Assembly (NCBI GenBank): GCA_023449855.1
Contig: JAEXHR010000237.1
Span: 1-33,525 of the forward strand
DNA: 33,525 nt
Source: Pseudomonadota bacterium
GTDB taxonomy: Bacteria; Pseudomonadota; Alphaproteobacteria; Rhizobiales; Xanthobacteraceae
Direction of reading: 5' to 3'
In this document: positions 31,242-33,525 of the stretch, one piece after another
How the letters are laid out: every line of letters starts with the position of its first letter
How positions within the stretch are numbered: the first letter of the stretch is position 1
Position numbers and translations under genes: made by a program
Notes under the pieces: model-generated
Told to the model about the DNA's origin: nothing
Seen by the model: the letters and a program-made list of their open reading frames with translations, nothing else
Databases searched by the model: none

Positions 31242-31763
31242 ATGCGTAGCATCATGTTTCTAGCGGCAGTGCTGATCGGTCTTGGCACCGTGATGGCGCA
31301 GGTCGCCGACAGGATGACCTCGACGCCGGCGATGGCCCGTACGGAAACTGCACCGACCCGGCTCGCAGCTCTGAGCGCGCCGCAGGCCGGTATCCGCAGC
31401 CTCGCCATTCCCCGCGATGCCCGCGGCCATTTCCAGACCGAAGCGCGCATCGAAGGTCAACGTATCGGCTTCATGGTCGATACCGGCGCCTCGGTGATCG
31501 CCCTCAATGAAAAGTCGGCCGCCCGCTTTGGTCTGCGCCCTTCGCGCGGCGAATATAACGCCACGGTGACAACGGCGAACGGAACGCTGAAAGCTGCGCG
31601 TGCAAAGCTGCCGATGGTGCAGGTGGGCGAAATTACCGTGCGCGATGTGGATGCGATGGTGCTGCCGGATGAAGCGCTGTCGGAGAATTTGCTCGGATTG
31701 TCGTTCCTCTCCAGGTTGAAGCGGTTCGAATATTCCAACGGACAGATGGTTCTCGAGCAGTAG
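31242..31763 (+). CDS. retropepsin-like aspartic protease, membrane anchored
   Basis: A 173-residue protein. The N-terminal hydrophobic segment (about 3-20, MFLAAVLIGLGTVMAQV) is a signal anchor or signal peptide, followed by a Thr/Ala-rich linker. The aspartic protease domain has the catalytic VDTGASVIAL (about 80-89) and a C-terminal hydrophobic-Gly flap partner NLLGLSFLSRLKRFEYSNGQMVL, as in the clan AA family (TIGR02281). Such single-domain proteases act as dimers. The periplasm is the expected location. ATG at 31242 is preferred with GAGGG upstream; TTG at 31236 is possible. Confidence 0.88.
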   Translation: MRSIMFLAAVLIGLGTVMAQVADRMTSTPAMARTETAPTRLAALSAPQAGIRSLAIPRDARGHFQTEARIEGQRIGFMVDTGASVIALNEKSAARFGLRPSRGEYNATVTTANGTLKAARAKLPMVQVGEITVRDVDAMVLPDEALSENLLGLSFLSRLKRFEYSNGQMVLEQ

Positions 31764-31902
31764 TAACCTTGCTGCTTAACGCTGCGGCCTAATTTCAAAC
31801 ATACTCGACCTCTTGTATGCGTGCGTGTCTACCAGCAGGCACGCGCGTGGCCGTTCCGGCTGTGCTATCAAAAAAATCCCAAACAATCGCGAGAGGTCGT
31901 CG

Positions 31903-33402
31903 ATGTTTCCGAAGCCGAAACCCTTGCTCGTGCCGAATACCTACGCTTACGAATCCGAGCCGATGGTAAAGGCCACGGGCTTTCGCGAATATGATGCGCG
32001 CTGGCTGTTCGGCAAGGAAATCAATCTGATGGGCGTGCAGGCCCTGGGCATGGGCCTTGGCGCACTGATTTCTGAGCTCGGCCAGAAGCAGGAGATCGTC
32101 ACCGGCCACGATTTCCGCGGCTATTCGGCCTCGATCAAATACGCGTTGATGACGGGCCTGACGGCGGCTGGATGCAAGGTTCATGACATCGGCCTTGCGG
32201 TGACCCCAATGGCCTATTTCGCGCAGTTCGATCTCGACGTGCCCTGTGTGGCCATGGTGACGGCCTCGCATAACGACAATGGCTGGACCGGCGTGAAGAT
32301 GGGCGCCAACAAGCCGCTCACTTTCGGCCCCGATGAAATGACGCGATTGAAAGAGATCGTGCTGAATGCCGAGTTCAAGAACAAGGCCGGCGGTTCCTAC
32401 CACTTTCATGAAAATTATCCGGCACGCTATATCGCCGACCTCACCAGTCGTCCGAAGCTGAAGCGCAAGCTGAAGGTCGTCGCCGCCTGCGGCAACGGCA
32501 CCGCCGGCGCCTTCGCGCCACAGGTGCTGGAAGCGATCGGCTGCGAGGTGATCCCGCTCGATACGGAGCTCGATCACACCTTCCCGAAATACAACCCGAA
32601 TCCCGAAGACATGGAGATGCTGCACGCGATTCGGGATGCGGTGCTCGAACACAAGGCCGATGTCGGTCTCGGTTTCGATGGTGACGGCGATCGCTGCGGT
32701 GTCGTCGACAACACCGGTGAGGAAATCTTCGCCGACAAGGTCGGCGTCATGCTTGCGCGCGACATGTCGGCGGTTCACCCGAATGCGGAGTTCGTCGTCG
32801 ATGTGAAGTCGACGGGGTTGTTCGTTACCGATCCGGTGTTGCAGGCGCAGAATGCGAAGACGACCTATTGGAAGACCGGTCATTCCTACATGAAGCGCCG
32901 CACCCATGAGCTGAAGGCGCTCGCGGGCTTCGAGAAGTCCGGCCATTTCTTCTTCAACGCGCCAGTCGGCCGCGGCTATGACGACGGTCTCGTCTCGGCC
33001 ATCGCGATCTGCGAAATGCTGGATCGCGCACCCGGCAAGACCATGGCCGATCTGAAGGAAGCACTGCCCAAGACCTGGTCGTCGCCGACCATGTCGCCGC
33101 ATTGCGACGACGAGAAGAAGTACGGCGTCGTTGATGCGGTCGTGAAGCACTTTGAGGCAGCGCAGAAGAACGGCGAGAAGGTTGCCGGCCAATCGATCCG
33201 CGATCTCGTCACGGTGAACGGCGTGCGCGTAACCTGCGAGGATGGCAGTTGGGGCCTCGTGCGTGCTTCGTCGAACAAGCCGGAGCTGGTGGTGGTGGTC
33301 GAGAGCCCGGTGTCAAAGCAACGCATGCACGACATGTTCGATGCCATCAACGCAGTGCTGAAGACGCATCCGGAGGTCGGCGCGTATAACCAGACGATCT
33401 GA
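31903..33402 (+). CDS. phosphomannomutase/phosphoglucomutase
   Basis: A 499-residue alpha-D-phosphohexomutase that interconverts mannose- or glucose-6-phosphate and the 1-phosphate, supplying precursors for surface polysaccharides. Catalytic Ser122 is in TASHNDNGWTG, the metal-binding loop is GFDGDGDR (257-264), the sugar-binding loop is FEKSGHFFF (about 378), and the phosphate-binding C-terminal loop is VRASSNKPEL. The long frame runs back to 31813, but ATG at 31903 with GAGAGG 7 bases before it is chosen. Whether mannose or glucose is preferred cannot be told from sequence alone. Its 3' gap holds a palindromic repeat. Confidence 0.93.
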   Translation: MFPKPKPLLVPNTYAYESEPMVKATGFREYDARWLFGKEINLMGVQALGMGLGALISELGQKQEIVTGHDFRGYSASIKYALMTGLTAAGCKVHDIGLAVTPMAYFAQFDLDVPCVAMVTASHNDNGWTGVKMGANKPLTFGPDEMTRLKEIVLNAEFKNKAGGSYHFHENYPARYIADLTSRPKLKRKLKVVAACGNGTAGAFAPQVLEAIGCEVIPLDTELDHTFPKYNPNPEDMEMLHAIRDAVLEHKADVGLGFDGDGDRCGVVDNTGEEIFADKVGVMLARDMSAVHPNAEFVVDVKSTGLFVTDPVLQAQNAKTTYWKTGHSYMKRRTHELKALAGFEKSGHFFFNAPVGRGYDDGLVSAIAICEMLDRAPGKTMADLKEALPKTWSSPTMSPHCDDEKKYGVVDAVVKHFEAAQKNGEKVAGQSIRDLVTVNGVRVTCEDGSWGLVRASSNKPELVVVVESPVSKQRMHDMFDAINAVLKTHPEVGAYNQTI

Positions 33403-33417
33403 TCGTTGGCGCTCTAA

Positions 33418-33522
33418 CTGTGATCGCCCGCGAAAGCAGGCGGTCCAGCAGACACTAACTGTTGAGACAGCACGCCGATATCGGCGCATACTGGGTCGGC
33501 CGGTCGCGCCGGGCGACGACAG
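33418..33522. repeat. composite palindromic repeat at the window edge
   Basis: Outer arms CTGTGATCGCCCG (33418-33430) and CGGGCGACGACAG (33510-33522) are near-inverse. Inside the left arm is the CCCGC-GAAA-GC(A)GG hairpin followed by CGGTCCAG, matching the element at 27352-27382. It lies directly after the mutase gene. Confidence 0.7.
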
Positions 33523-33525
33523 ATT

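Overview
The window reads as DNA of Alphaproteobacteria, order Hyphomicrobiales (Rhizobiales), and appears to have two parts of different origin. Positions 1 to about 6,000 have lower GC (a sampled line near 600 is about 53%) and a Rhizobiaceae/Agrobacterium-like gene set. From about 6,100 to the end GC is higher (a sampled line near 7,020 is about 65%), gene content is typical of Bradyrhizobium, Rhodopseudomonas or Tardiphaga relatives, and several families of palindromic intergenic repeats occur that are absent to the left. The switch falls inside the highly conserved 5' third of lepA. This is what an assembly chimera, or much less likely a recombination event, would look like.

Left part: the 3' end of a MocR-type aminotransferase regulator; a small single-helix membrane protein with a Pro/Thr tail, followed by a terminator; an Rrf2 repressor divergent from a thioredoxin-reductase-like flavoprotein, with two matching palindromic operators between them; an AraC regulator divergent from a DUF2000 gene, whose start codons overlap; and lepA with its own terminator.

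Right part: a GT39-type membrane glycosyltransferase; then, on the minus strand, chvI, chvG, hprK, a mannose-type EIIA and HPr. These combine an acid/envelope-sensing two-component system with the regulatory PTS branch, and no sugar permease is present. On the plus strand follow a HugZ-like FMN/heme protein and pckA. glgP lies convergent to pckA, so gluconeogenesis and glycogen breakdown genes sit beside the carbon regulators. Next come a lipocalin-like gene, an unrecognised gene, a DUF2865 exported protein, pyrE translationally overlapped with a CitMHS-type antiporter, and a glutathione transferase. A hipBA toxin-antitoxin pair follows, then polA (proofreading residues apparently lost), an acyltransferase, hrpB, a retropepsin-like protease and a phosphomannomutase/phosphoglucomutase. 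The window ends in another palindromic repeat.

I found no tRNA, rRNA, CRISPR array, IS transposase or phage genes, and no gene-free stretch longer than about 220 bases. I found no clearly new multi-gene system. The most useful observations are the chimeric lepA junction, the degenerate polA exonuclease, the paired Rrf2 operators and the repeats embedded in operons.
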